From contig JAJECR010000128.1 in the NCBI GenBank assembly GCA_022821935.1, positions 1 to 28,782 of the forward strand: a stretch of 28,782 nucleotides of DNA, written 5' to 3'. How positions within the stretch are numbered: the first letter of the stretch is position 1; every line of letters starts with the position of its first letter. Shown here piece after piece: positions 6,065 through 14,312 of the stretch. The notes under the pieces were generated by a model, which saw only the letters and a list, made by a program, of their open reading frames with translations, was not told the origin of the DNA and ran no database searches. The stretch is from Candidatus Latescibacterota bacterium (GTDB taxonomy: Bacteria > JAAXHH01). The translations under genes and the position numbers were made by a program.

Positions 6065-8752
6065 CTACGGTTCCCGGTTCTCGACCGCCAGGCCGACCAG
6101 GTTTGCAAATAGTCTCACGGCTCCCGGCACGCCCGCGGGGAGCTGGCGAAACCAGGCGTAACCCGTGTAGATATAGCGGCCCTTGCCGTAGCGGGCCTCG
6201 ACGAGTCCGCCGGCCCTGGGCGCTTCCCCCGGGTCCTGCGAGGCCATGAGCGGCATGTAGCGGGGATCCCATTCTCCCAGGAAATACAGGCCGCGTTCCT
6301 GTACCCACCCCTCGAAATCCGCGTCCGTTATCCGGTTGGGCCGGTTGAATACGGGATGATCCGGTACCAGGATTTCCACCGGCGCGTCTTCCCGGGTTAC
6401 CCGGTCATGGGGTCGGTTGATATAGAAGGGGTAGGGGCCGTACTGGCGCGCGTTGAAGGCGTACTTGTTGTACTGGACGATATAGACGCCTCCGGCTTCC
6501 ACGTAATCCAGCAGGCGCCTGTTCACGGCGACGAGATCCGGCCGGACTTCGTAGGCGCGGATGCCCGCGATGATCAGGTCGAAGATACCCAGGTCCGCCG
6601 TGGCGAGATCCTCTTCCGTCAGCAACTGTACCGGGACACCCATCTGCTCCAGCGCGAGGGGTACCTGGTCGCCTGTACCCATGATGTAGCCCACATTCAG
6701 GTTCTCCGGCATTTCGACCCGGACGACCTGAACGGTGGAAACCGTCCCGCGGTACAGGTGCCTGGGCTCTATGTGGGGATAGGCGATCACCTCGTATCCC
6801 TCGCGGTATTCGTTACCGGCGGCCCGCGCCACCGCCCGTACCTCGTGGGCGCCGACCGGCGCTCCCGGAGCCGGGGTTACTGCAAAGCGGTACGTGGCCG
6901 TCTGGCCCTTCCCCGATAGAGACAGGGGAACATCGGATGGGGAAACGTCCCATCCGTCCGGTGCTTCGAGCGACAAATCGCCTGCTATCGTCCCGTTCAC
7001 GTTGCTTAGCACGGATACGCTGAACCGCAAGGGACTTCCCCGCCCTGATTTGGCGACCACTACCTGGGGATCCATGGTGACCGAAAGCGCTGGCACCACC
7101 TGGAGTTCTCGCCGGATCTCCCCGAAGGCCCGGTCGGCGAACCGGTACTGCACGGGTTGCCGGATTTCGATATCCACGCCGTCCACGGAGAATCCGGCCC
7201 GGCCGACGACGGGCTGGGGACTCCAGGGCAATCCAATCCACGCCGTTTCTTCAACCTCGACGTTTCGGTCGTTGAGAGAACGGCGGTGCCAGTAGGGCCG
7301 GGTGAGACGGGCATCGGGGGGAACGGATACCCGCCATGCCCCCGCCACGCTTTCGTTGTACCCGATGTCCGCGGCCAGGTTGGCCGGCTCGGTCGACTCG
7401 GTCGGTTCCTCCGGGACCTGACCGTACGCGGCGGTCCATCCTTCCGGGACGTCCAGGCCGAGGCGCGTGACGCGGACGGGCTTCGCGCTGCGGTTCAACA
7501 AGACCAGGTCCACGCCGAGCGTGTCGCCCGGAACCACCCGGTCGTCGACGGCAAACACTTCGAAGGCGATGCCGTGGGCCAGGACCGCCACGTTGGTGAA
7601 GTCATCTTCCTTCTGGTCAAGCCGAAAGAGGATGTCGGCGAGCGCGTTACGGGGCAGCGCGCTATGAACGAGATCTTCACGGAGCGCCCGGATGGTCCGA
7701 AGGCCTTCCAGCACGGGTTCGAGCAGGGCGGTGGGATCCAGCGGCCTGTAGGCGTCCACGGCCTCACGGGCCAGGGCGTCCAGCCGGCCGAGGCGCGCCT
7801 TGAATTCCGGGATCGCTTCGGCATCCGATCCGGCCATGGCGTGGAACCGCATGAAAGTCGTGTCCAGTCCATCGAACAGGTGGCCGTCCCCGTCCGAATC
7901 CGCCATGCCCGCGCGGGCCACCAGTTTGATCCTCGTCGTCGCCGGACCCTTGGGCTGGAGCGTTCCCATGTCCTGGGAGCGATGCATGCTGCGGCCCGCC
8001 AGTCCGAGTTCCCGGTAGGATCGATCCAGCACGGGACTGTAGGTCCCCACGTCGACCACGAGTGAATCGATGCTGTCGAAGGAGGCCCGCGTGTTGTTGA
8101 TATACAGCTTTCGGGCCTGCCAGGGCCGCAGCCCGTCCCGCTGGTGTTCCGGGAAACGTTCCGGATCGGCGGCGGCGTAAAAGGCTTCGCGGGTGATCCG
8201 CCCGGAAGCCTGGTGATGGCCGTGACCGTCGCGGGGTGAATCGGCGAAGACGGATACGATCACGTCTGGGCGAAAGCGGCGTATGACGCGCACCACGTCC
8301 GACAGCAGCATTTCATCTCCGTTCCAGTATTCCAGGGTTTCCCCGGCGGACTTGGAAAAACCGAAGTCGTAGGTCCGCGTAAAGAACTGCTCCGCCCCGT
8401 CGAAACGCCGGGCGCTCAGCAGCTCTTCCGTCCGGATCACGCCGATGGCGTCGTACAGTTCGGGGCCGATCAGGTTCTGGCCGCCTTCTCCCCGGTTGAG
8501 CGACAGGTAGGCCGTCCGGGCGTGCAGCCCGCGGCTTACATAGGCGACCAGGGCGCTGTTTTCGTCATCGGGGTGGGCGCCGGTGTGCAGCAGGCTGGCG
8601 ACGACGGGCAGACGCAGCACGGCCTGGGCCAGCGTGGCCGTGCCCTTGCCGTCGGGCACGGGCCGGATGGTACTGGAGGTATCGGCAGTGACCCGTAGAG
8701 CGGAGACGGCGAGCAGGATACAAAAGATGCAAAGGACAAGACGCGCGTACAT
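6065..8752 (-). CDS. Large exported PIG-L (LmbE-like) deacetylase with NEW3-like and GATase-like domains
   Basis: An 895-residue protein. The N-terminus is a signal peptide (hydrophobic 5-20, cleavage near residue 23). A PIG-L domain follows, with the AHPDDE zinc motif (59-64) and a second ligand motif HGHHQAS (177-183). PIG-L enzymes remove acetyl groups from N-acetylglucosamine-like amides using zinc. The middle (about 400-680) is beta-rich; residues about 600-660 resemble the NPCBM-associated NEW3 fold. The C-terminal about 200 residues contain LIIAGIRAYEVRP and a VEAGGVYIVQYN segment like a class I glutamine amidotransferase-type fold without an evident catalytic Cys. It probably acts in the periplasm or outside on glycans. 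It lies 120 bases downstream of the cytochrome cluster; no promoter or terminator is obvious in that gap. The substrate is not known. Confidence 0.9.
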   Translation of the reverse strand: MYARLVLCIFCILLAVSALRVTADTSSTIRPVPDGKGTATLAQAVLRLPVVASLLHTGAHPDDENSALVAYVSRGLHARTAYLSLNRGEGGQNLIGPELYDAIGVIRTEELLSARRFDGAEQFFTRTYDFGFSKSAGETLEYWNGDEMLLSDVVRVIRRFRPDVIVSVFADSPRDGHGHHQASGRITREAFYAAADPERFPEHQRDGLRPWQARKLYINNTRASFDSIDSLVVDVGTYSPVLDRSYRELGLAGRSMHRSQDMGTLQPKGPATTRIKLVARAGMADSDGDGHLFDGLDTTFMRFHAMAGSDAEAIPEFKARLGRLDALAREAVDAYRPLDPTALLEPVLEGLRTIRALREDLVHSALPRNALADILFRLDQKEDDFTNVAVLAHGIAFEVFAVDDRVVPGDTLGVDLVLLNRSAKPVRVTRLGLDVPEGWTAAYGQVPEEPTESTEPANLAADIGYNESVAGAWRVSVPPDARLTRPYWHRRSLNDRNVEVEETAWIGLPWSPQPVVGRAGFSVDGVDIEIRQPVQYRFADRAFGEIRRELQVVPALSVTMDPQVVVAKSGRGSPLRFSVSVLSNVNGTIAGDLSLEAPDGWDVSPSDVPLSLSGKGQTATYRFAVTPAPGAPVGAHEVRAVARAAGNEYREGYEVIAYPHIEPRHLYRGTVSTVQVVRVEMPENLNVGYIMGTGDQVPLALEQMGVPVQLLTEEDLATADLGIFDLIIAGIRAYEVRPDLVAVNRRLLDYVEAGGVYIVQYNKYAFNARQYGPYPFYINRPHDRVTREDAPVEILVPDHPVFNRPNRITDADFEGWVQERGLYFLGEWDPRYMPLMASQDPGEAPRAGGLVEARYGKGRYIYTGYAWFRQLPAGVPGAVRLFANLVGLAVENREP

Positions 8753-8872
8753 GGATTGATCTCACTCACTTGAAGATTCGAACGACTTGAAATGGCCTGA
8801 CTGATCCGGGCGAGCGCCGGGTCGCTTCGCCTAAGGATCCGGCTTGTCGACCGATGATTGTCATCCGTCCGC

Positions 8873-9769
8873 TCATGGATCCGGCAGAACACGGCGGTAC
8901 AGCCAGATGACGCCGGCAAGCACCAGGAAGAGGCCGATGAACATCCAGCCGAACCTGCGCCGGGTGTCGACTTCGGTGCGGGCGGTATCCACTTCCTTCT
9001 GGATGCCCGGATAGACCTGCTCCAGCGAATCGACGACAGCAATCATTTCCTCGAGTACGAACACGTGGGAGGCCCGCTGGATGTAGGCATCCCGTGCCAG
9101 GGACGCCTGGGCCAGGATCATGTCGACCGGAACACCCGCTGAACGGATCTCCTCCGCCGCCTGTCGAAACTCGTTCACGGGCTCCAGGCCCCGGTCGGTC
9201 AGGGCGATGAAGTCGTCCATGATTACCTGTTCGTGACAGTCTTCGCAGTTATCGGGAGTGGAAATCAGCGACGCCGTGGGAAAGAGCACTTCATGGTTCG
9301 CGTGACAGTCCACGCAGTTGGGCCAGAAATCACCCTCGAGTCCATGGGGACTGGGCACGTAGTTGTCCATCTGTACCTGGTGACACTCGCCGCACAGTTC
9401 GTGTATGATATAAGGGTCCGGCAATCCTACGAAATCCATTTCGACATCGTGCGCTACGTCCTCCACATTGCTGGCCGGGTTTCCACCGTGGCAGTCCTGG
9501 CAGGAAATCCCCGCGGGACTGTGTACGCTCCGCTGCCATTCGAATACCGGCAGGCTCATGTCCTCGTCGTCCAGGCCGGCGTGACAGGAGACGCAGGTAT
9601 TGGCCGTCGCGGCCTGCTGTGCTTCGGCGATACCGACAAACGTCCAGGAGAGGGACAGGCCCGCCAGGAGAACGAGCGCGGCCTTCACGGGATATCCCCG
9701 TGATTTGACGGGCAGGAGGCTTCCCGCGCCAACGCGCGTTGGACGTCCGTCACGCATCCATTCGTTCAT
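8873..9769 (-). CDS. Pentaheme c-type cytochrome with C-terminal membrane anchor
   Basis: A 298-residue exported protein. A hydrophobic N-terminal segment (about 28-48) is followed by five CxxCH haem-binding motifs at C59, C90, C126, C152 and C175. After a helical stretch (190-265), one transmembrane segment (about 272-291) is followed by a basic tail, so the haem domain should face the periplasm. The start ATG at 9769 overlaps the cytochrome b stop codon (ATGA), with a GAGGGAA site upstream, showing translational coupling. Being encoded third after Rieske and cytochrome b, it is probably the electron acceptor of the complex, replacing cytochrome f or c1. It could also belong to a nitrite- or sulfur-cycle tetrahaem/pentahaem group, but I see no NrfA-type CxxCK motif. 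Confidence 0.93.
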   Translation of the reverse strand: MNEWMRDGRPTRVGAGSLLPVKSRGYPVKAALVLLAGLSLSWTFVGIAEAQQAATANTCVSCHAGLDDEDMSLPVFEWQRSVHSPAGISCQDCHGGNPASNVEDVAHDVEMDFVGLPDPYIIHELCGECHQVQMDNYVPSPHGLEGDFWPNCVDCHANHEVLFPTASLISTPDNCEDCHEQVIMDDFIALTDRGLEPVNEFRQAAEEIRSAGVPVDMILAQASLARDAYIQRASHVFVLEEMIAVVDSLEQVYPGIQKEVDTARTEVDTRRRFGWMFIGLFLVLAGVIWLYRRVLPDP

Positions 9770-10980
9770 TCGGTTCCCTCGCTGCCGGCGTCCGGTTCGG
9801 TTGCCGGTTCCTCGACCGTCGCGATGGCGTGGGGCCAGCCGTAGATGTCGAAATGGTACCGCGTACCCATAATGGTCATTTCCGTTTCCGAGATCTTGCC
9901 GAGCAGCGCGAGCACGATGTTCAGGACGATGAAGAGGATGCCGAGAGACGTCGCGATGGGCCGGCGGGACGGTTTGCGGGCCGGCGTCCGGTCCCAGAAG
10001 GGCAACAGGCAGATGGCCAGGACCACCAGGCCGGACCCGATGATGCCGATGGTTTTCGGGAGGTATTTCAACGCCTGGTAGGAGGAGAGAAAATACCATT
10101 CCGGCTTGACCCCGACCGGCGTGTTGAAGGGATCGGCCTTTTCGTGCAACGGCAGGGGGTAGTATATGATCATGAAGATCATCGATGCCAGCACCAGCAG
10201 GACCACGATGGCTTCTTTCATCACGTGTTGGGGGTAGAAAGGTTTGCCGCCGGCTTTCTTCAGTTCTTCCGGCGACTTCTCCGGCACATCCGTTCCTTCG
10301 AGCGGCGAGATGCCCTTGTACCGGATAAGGATCAGGTGCACGGCGACCAGGGCGACGAACGCCCATGGCAGCAGCACGACGTGAAGCATGAAGAACCGCG
10401 TGAGGGTGACGTCGGAAATGATCTCCCCGCCCCGCATGAGGATCAGCAGATACTCGCCGATGACCGGGGTCGCCGCGGCGATTTCCGTACCTACGGTCGT
10501 TCCCCAGTAGGAAAGCTGGTCCCAGGGTAGAAGATAGCCGGTGAAGCCAAAGGCCAGGGTTACGACCAGCAGGCCGAAACCGAAGAGCCAGGTGAGCTCC
10601 CTGGGTTTCTTGTATCCCCCGTAGAAGAAAACGCGGACCGAGTGCAGCAGCAGGAAGGCGATCATGAAATTGGCGCCGTAGGAATGTACCTGGCGCATGA
10701 GCCAGCCGAAGCGCACCTGCTCCATGATGTATCTGACGCTTTCGTAGGCCGTATCGGCGGAAGCCTCGTAATAGATCATCAGGAAGACGCCCGAGACGGC
10801 CTGGGATAGAAAGAAAACCAGGGTGACCGTGCCGAAGGAAAACAGCCAGTTGAGATGGCGGGGGACGGGCTTGGTCAGTTGGCTGAGGCAGAAACCGATG
10901 ACAATCGATATTTCCACACGATCATCGAGCCAGTTGTACAACCGGTTGGACAGGCGTCTGATCATAGTGGCTGGTTTCAT
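9766..10980 (-). CDS. Cytochrome b of a Rieske/cytb complex, b6-type fused to subunit IV-type half
   Basis: A 404-residue multi-span membrane protein that should oxidise quinol. The N-terminal half is b6-like: haem ligand pairs H99/H113 (13 residues between) and H200/H215 (14 between, the b6 spacing), and GGYKKPRELTW shared with plastid b6. The C-terminal half carries PEWY (293-296) and further hydrophobic spans, so b6 and subunit IV are one polypeptide. Aligning to plastid b6, the cysteine that binds haem c(i) (b6 C35) corresponds to S48. Start: ATG 10980 has GGAG only 1 base away; M6 is an alternative. The frame stays open upstream through the Rieske gene to 11187, but that extension is arginine-rich and not b-like. 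The C-terminal tail is acidic. Its gene lies between Rieske (32-base gap) and the pentaheme cytochrome (overlap). Confidence 0.95.
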   Translation of the reverse strand: MKPATMIRRLSNRLYNWLDDRVEISIVIGFCLSQLTKPVPRHLNWLFSFGTVTLVFFLSQAVSGVFLMIYYEASADTAYESVRYIMEQVRFGWLMRQVHSYGANFMIAFLLLHSVRVFFYGGYKKPRELTWLFGFGLLVVTLAFGFTGYLLPWDQLSYWGTTVGTEIAAATPVIGEYLLILMRGGEIISDVTLTRFFMLHVVLLPWAFVALVAVHLILIRYKGISPLEGTDVPEKSPEELKKAGGKPFYPQHVMKEAIVVLLVLASMIFMIIYYPLPLHEKADPFNTPVGVKPEWYFLSSYQALKYLPKTIGIIGSGLVVLAICLLPFWDRTPARKPSRRPIATSLGILFIVLNIVLALLGKISETEMTIMGTRYHFDIYGWPHAIATVEEPATEPDAGSEGTE

Positions 10981-11012
10981 GCTCCGCGTATGGAGAAACG
11001 TCCGGACACCGG

Positions 11013-11507
11013 TTACGCGCCGATGATGATCTTGTCGTCGGTGACGGACAGCTCGACCGCGGTCAGGGGGCCGGGAATCGGACCGCCCTGGACGCTGCCG
11101 TCGGTGCCGAATTTGCCGCCGTGACAGGGACAGATCAGGCTCTGCGTAATTCCTTCCCACTTGACGACGCAGCCCAGGTGGGGGCAAACGGCGTTGTAGG
11201 CGATGTAACCGTCGGACGTGTTGACTACAATGGTCGGCCGGCCCCGGTAGATCACCGTCCTGGACATGCCTGGAGGAACGGATTCCCGGTCGATTTCAAC
11301 CCGGCTGCTGCCTTCGGCCTCGGGGGGCGGTTCGATGTACCGGATGAGAGGATAGACGGCCATCAGGGAACCGATACCGCCGAGCGCGCCGAGGCATTTC
11401 TGCAGGAATCGGCGGCGGCGGACCGGGTCGGGACGCGTCTTCCCGGGTGCTTTACCGGACTTCTTGCCGGGTACCGCGGACCCGGGAGGCTTCTGTGACG
11501 AGGACAT
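11013..11507 (-). CDS. Rieske 2Fe-2S protein of the bc complex
   Basis: A 164-residue protein. A basic, Gly/Pro/Lys-rich N-terminus leads to a twin-arginine-like RRRRFLQ (30-36) and a membrane segment (about 38-56), suggesting Tat export and an N-terminal anchor. The cluster motifs are CPHLGC (C108, H110, C113) and CPCHGG (C126, C128, H129): Cys/His ligands 108/110 and 126/129 and the disulfide pair 113/128. The usual Ser after CPCHG is G131 and the usual Tyr two residues later is F133. In known Rieske proteins those Ser and Tyr hydrogen bonds raise the potential, so a low-potential, menaquinol-type cluster is inferred. It is the first gene of the cluster, with a candidate promoter about 40 bases upstream. 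Confidence 0.94.
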   Translation of the reverse strand: MSSSQKPPGSAVPGKKSGKAPGKTRPDPVRRRRFLQKCLGALGGIGSLMAVYPLIRYIEPPPEAEGSSRVEIDRESVPPGMSRTVIYRGRPTIVVNTSDGYIAYNAVCPHLGCVVKWEGITQSLICPCHGGKFGTDGSVQGGPIPGPLTAVELSVTDDKIIIGA

Positions 11508-11546
11508 GTTCCTTAACCCGTACTGACGTGGCTTCTGGTCATGCGT

Positions 11547-11575
11547 AGAGTAAGGACCGCCAGCCTGATTGTCAA
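11547..11575 (-). promoter_or_regulatory. Candidate promoter of the Rieske/cytochrome operon
   Basis: Minus-strand TTGACA (11570-11575), 17-bp spacer, TACTCT (11547-11552). The leader to the Rieske ATG at 11507 would be about 33 bases. On the opposite strand a TTGACA at 11622-11627 faces the lipoprotein gene, but no convincing -10 follows it. Confidence 0.5.
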
Positions 11576-11661
11576 CCTCTTTCGGGGAGTTCGGGCGGAG
11601 GAGCGCGCGTCCCGAATCGGCTTGACACACCGGGACAAAAGGGCGTACCTATCCAGGTACC

Positions 11662-12675
11662 ATGACCGCTTCATCCTACAGAACGGTCCTGCCGCTCCTG
11701 GCCGCGGCAACCCTGGCGTGTATCCCCGGATGCGCCGCATCTTCTCTCTCCGTCCGATTCGACGTTTACCGGTCGCCCCTGCTCGGCCTTCCCGAAGAAG
11801 ACGGGACGATCTCCTTCGTGGGGTTCAACGGCAGCGACCTGGCCCTGAACAACCTGACCGGGTATCTGTTCGCCCGCGCCCTGGTAGCGGATTCCACCCT
11901 GCCGACGATAGAAATGCGTCCGGTGCTTCGGACGCTGTCCCGCCATCCCCACGAAGCCGGACAGGTGTCCGATTCTCTCGCGCTGGTCGTGGGAGGAGAA
12001 ATGAACGCCGGAATCACGCTGATCGGCCATATTGAACGGGCTTATACGGAAGAGTACGGAGAGGTAAAAGTCTTTCGGGAGGAAGAGTCCATCGGGGTGG
12101 GACTCGGACGATCCGACACCCGTTTCATAAACAAGGCCTATGTCCTGCCGCACATCGATCAGACAGCGGTCGTTACGGCCACGCTCAGGGTCTACGGGGT
12201 CGGCTCGAAGAGGCTGATCGGCGGCTATTCCGTTACGGAATCCGAAACCTATCGCACGGTGTTGCCCGAACCCGCCGAAGCGCCGCCGGATGGGGCCGTC
12301 TCCGTCGAGTTCGTGTCCCCCGTGCTGACCGAAGTCCTCGCCAGGCGCATCGTGGACCGACTGATGGCCGGCCTGGTCCGGGAACAGATTCAGGTTACCC
12401 GCCGATTGATCGTTACCCGCGACAGCCGGGCCCTCTCCGAGGCGCGGGCAGGAAACTGGTCCCGGGCGGTGACGATCTGGGAAGGCATCGTGGCGGAGGA
12501 CCCGCATGACGCGCCGGCGTGGAATAACCTGGCGGTCGCCTATGAACGGTCCGGCCGCAGGTCCGATGCCGCGGCAGCCTACCGCAGCGCCCTGTCCGCA
12601 AAGCCCGGCGACAGAATGATAAGGTCCAACCTCCGGGAATTCGGACTCGGCGCGGACGATGGACCGGACAGGTAG
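11662..12675 (+). CDS. Lipoprotein with C-terminal TPR repeats, function unknown
   Basis: A 337-residue exported protein. The N-terminus is a signal sequence with possible lipobox cysteines at C20 (TLAC) and C24 (IPGC); C24 fits slightly better. Residues about 30-245 are a beta-rich domain I do not recognise, with segments such as VVGGEMNAG and ATLRVYGVGSKRLIGG. Residues about 255-325 form about two TPR helix pairs (ARAGNWSRAVTIWE, PAWNNLAVAYERSG). The overall layout resembles Bacteroidota-type lipoproteins (DUF6340-like), but I cannot confirm this. An AGG sits 4 bases before the ATG. It is divergent from the Rieske operon and convergent with the Gfo/Idh/MocA gene (16-base gap, no terminator visible). 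Confidence 0.8.
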   Translation: MTASSYRTVLPLLAAATLACIPGCAASSLSVRFDVYRSPLLGLPEEDGTISFVGFNGSDLALNNLTGYLFARALVADSTLPTIEMRPVLRTLSRHPHEAGQVSDSLALVVGGEMNAGITLIGHIERAYTEEYGEVKVFREEESIGVGLGRSDTRFINKAYVLPHIDQTAVVTATLRVYGVGSKRLIGGYSVTESETYRTVLPEPAEAPPDGAVSVEFVSPVLTEVLARRIVDRLMAGLVREQIQVTRRLIVTRDSRALSEARAGNWSRAVTIWEGIVAEDPHDAPAWNNLAVAYERSGRRSDAAAAYRSALSAKPGDRMIRSNLREFGLGADDGPDR

Positions 12676-12691
12676 GCCCGACAGGCGATTC

Positions 12692-13711
12692 CTAGGCGAT
12701 GTGGACCATCCGGTTCTCCGCGGCCGACGCGTAGATGCCATCCAGGATCTGCATGATTTCGACCCCCTGTTCGCCCGTCGACATAGGGGTGCGGCCGGTA
12801 CGGATGCAGTCCACGAAATGGGCGATCTCGGCCGCGATGCAGTCCGACCATTCCCGCGGCGCGTAAGCGGGCGTGATATCCACCTGTTCGCCGTGCAGAT
12901 CGGTGTAGACGGTCAGGTCGTTGCCCGTGATCTCCGCGCCGCCCCGGGTGCCCATCAGCTTGACGTACGATCCCTCCGAGGGGACGTGGGAGGCCCAGCT
13001 CGTCTCCGCGACAAGCGTGATGCCGCCTTCGAACCGGATGAAGGCCGCCGCGAGGTCTTCCACGTCGAATACGCCTTCCACTGAGTCGCTCAGCCGGTTA
13101 AAAGTCGCGCCTGTCACGGACGCGGGACGCGGGTTGCCCATGAGCCATCTCGCGAGATCGATCATGTGGACGCCGAGATCGATCAATGGACCGCCCCCGG
13201 CCTGGGATTTGCGGGTGAACCAGGTTCCCGGTCCGGGAATGCCGCTCCGCCTCAGCCATCCGGTCTTTGCGTAATAGATGTCGCCCAGCACGTCCTGTTC
13301 GACGAGTTTCTTCAGGATCTGCGTCTCGGTGCGGAAACGGTTGTTCAGGGCGATCATCAGGTACCGCCCGTGGCGCCGGGCGGCGGCGACCATGTCCCGC
13401 GCCTGGGCCGCGTTCAGCGCCATGGGCTTTTCACACAGCACGTGGGCGCCGGCGTCCAGGACGTCGATGGTCACGGGAGCGTGAAGGAAATTGGGCAGAC
13501 AGACGCTGACGAGATCGGGTTCTAGGGCGAGCAGGTCCCGGTAGTCGGTGACCGCGTGGGGCACGTCGTGCTCCGATGCGGTGCGCTCGACCAGTCCCGC
13601 ATCCAGGTCGGCCAGCCCGACGACTTCCACCCGGTCGTGCCGAAGGTAACCGGCGAGATGCGCCTGACCCAGCCCCAGTCCGATCACGCCAACGGTCGTT
13701 TTCGCTTCCAT
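12692..13711 (-). CDS. Gfo/Idh/MocA family oxidoreductase
   Basis: A 339-residue NAD(P)-dependent dehydrogenase of the glucose-fructose oxidoreductase/inositol dehydrogenase family. The N-terminal Rossmann fold has GLGLGQ (11-16); the family motif EKP is at 94-96 (VLCEKPMALN). The C-terminal alpha/beta domain carries GGPLIDLGVHMIDLARW, with the conserved Asp and His. These enzymes usually oxidise sugars, inositols or their derivatives. The start has GGAG 5 bases upstream. It is 24 bases downstream of the RidA-like gene on the same strand and probably co-transcribed. The substrate is unknown; the exported PIG-L and amidohydrolase nearby would fit carbohydrate or amide catabolism, but that is inference. 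Confidence 0.92.
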   Translation of the reverse strand: MEAKTTVGVIGLGLGQAHLAGYLRHDRVEVVGLADLDAGLVERTASEHDVPHAVTDYRDLLALEPDLVSVCLPNFLHAPVTIDVLDAGAHVLCEKPMALNAAQARDMVAAARRHGRYLMIALNNRFRTETQILKKLVEQDVLGDIYYAKTGWLRRSGIPGPGTWFTRKSQAGGGPLIDLGVHMIDLARWLMGNPRPASVTGATFNRLSDSVEGVFDVEDLAAAFIRFEGGITLVAETSWASHVPSEGSYVKLMGTRGGAEITGNDLTVYTDLHGEQVDITPAYAPREWSDCIAAEIAHFVDCIRTGRTPMSTGEQGVEIMQILDGIYASAAENRMVHIA

Positions 13712-13735
13712 TCGCTCTCCGGAGCGATCGGTCGA

Positions 13736-14254
13736 CTACTTGCCGCCGCGGTAGGCGATCAGGTCGATTTCGATACCGGCGTTCAGGACGACCCCCGACT
13801 GGACGGTGGAACGGGCCGGCGGATCGGCCGTGTAGTAGGACCGGTACACCTCGTTCATGGCGGCAAAGTCGTTCAGGTCGCGTAGAAACACCGTGGCCTT
13901 GACGACGTCGTCCATCGTCAGCCCGGACTTGGCCAGCGCCTTCTGCAAGTTGTCCATGACCATCTTCGTTTCCGCTTCGATGCCGCCCGGGATAATCCGG
14001 CCGCGGACGGCCGCGATCTTGCCGGAAAGGAACACGAAGTCGCCCGCCTCTATGGCCTCGCTGTAGTTCTGGCCGGGCGCGACGGCCTTGCGGCCCCGGT
14101 CGTCCTGAGACTGGGCCGGCAAAACCGCGTAACCCAGGGAAACGGCGGCGACGATCAGTGCCACGAAGCCGGCGAACATCCACCTGGAAACGACAATACT
14201 CAATTCGACCGTATCTTCTGATTTATTGCCGCGTAATCGAATGATCGAACCCAT
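13736..14254 (-). CDS. RidA/YjgF family protein with N-terminal membrane segment
   Basis: A 172-residue protein. The C-terminal 120 residues are a RidA (YER057c/UK114) domain with the substrate arginine R148 (PPARST) and the active-site glutamate E162 (GIEIDLIAY). RidA proteins hydrolyse reactive enamine/imine intermediates from PLP enzymes to 2-oxo acids. Unusually there is an N-terminal extension of about 50 residues with one hydrophobic span (about 26-47), so the domain would be exported or membrane-tethered, away from cytosolic PLP enzymes. The start is well supported: AGGAGG five to six bases before ATG 14254. It is the first gene of a pair with Gfo/Idh/MocA. A minus-strand GATAAT (14297-14302) could be its -10, but no -35 at normal spacing is seen. 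Confidence 0.88.
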   Translation of the reverse strand: MGSIIRLRGNKSEDTVELSIVVSRWMFAGFVALIVAAVSLGYAVLPAQSQDDRGRKAVAPGQNYSEAIEAGDFVFLSGKIAAVRGRIIPGGIEAETKMVMDNLQKALAKSGLTMDDVVKATVFLRDLNDFAAMNEVYRSYYTADPPARSTVQSGVVLNAGIEIDLIAYRGGK

Positions 14255-14275
14255 GATACCCTCCTGTGATTTTGG

Positions 14276-14304
14276 TTGACACTACGCGCCTCCGGCATTA
14301 TCTT
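14276..14304 (+). promoter_or_regulatory. Promoter of the orphan short transcription unit
   Basis: TTGACA (14276-14281), a 17-bp spacer and TATCTT (14299-14304). Transcription would start near 14311, two bases before an ATG. The nearest downstream signal is an intrinsic terminator ending near 14467, so most transcripts would be about 155 bases unless they read through into the zinc-ribbon gene. Confidence 0.5.
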
Positions 14305-14312
14305 TACAAGCT

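Noticed and set aside
10367..11187. Upstream extensions of the cytochrome b and pentaheme cytochrome frames
   Set aside because: The extra N-terminal sequences are off-frame readings of the neighbouring genes; coupled starts with overlap or ribosome binding sites give normal family lengths.
11622..11651. TTGACA upstream of the TPR lipoprotein as a promoter
   Set aside because: The -35 is perfect, but at 17-18 bp spacing the -10 matches only two of six consensus positions.
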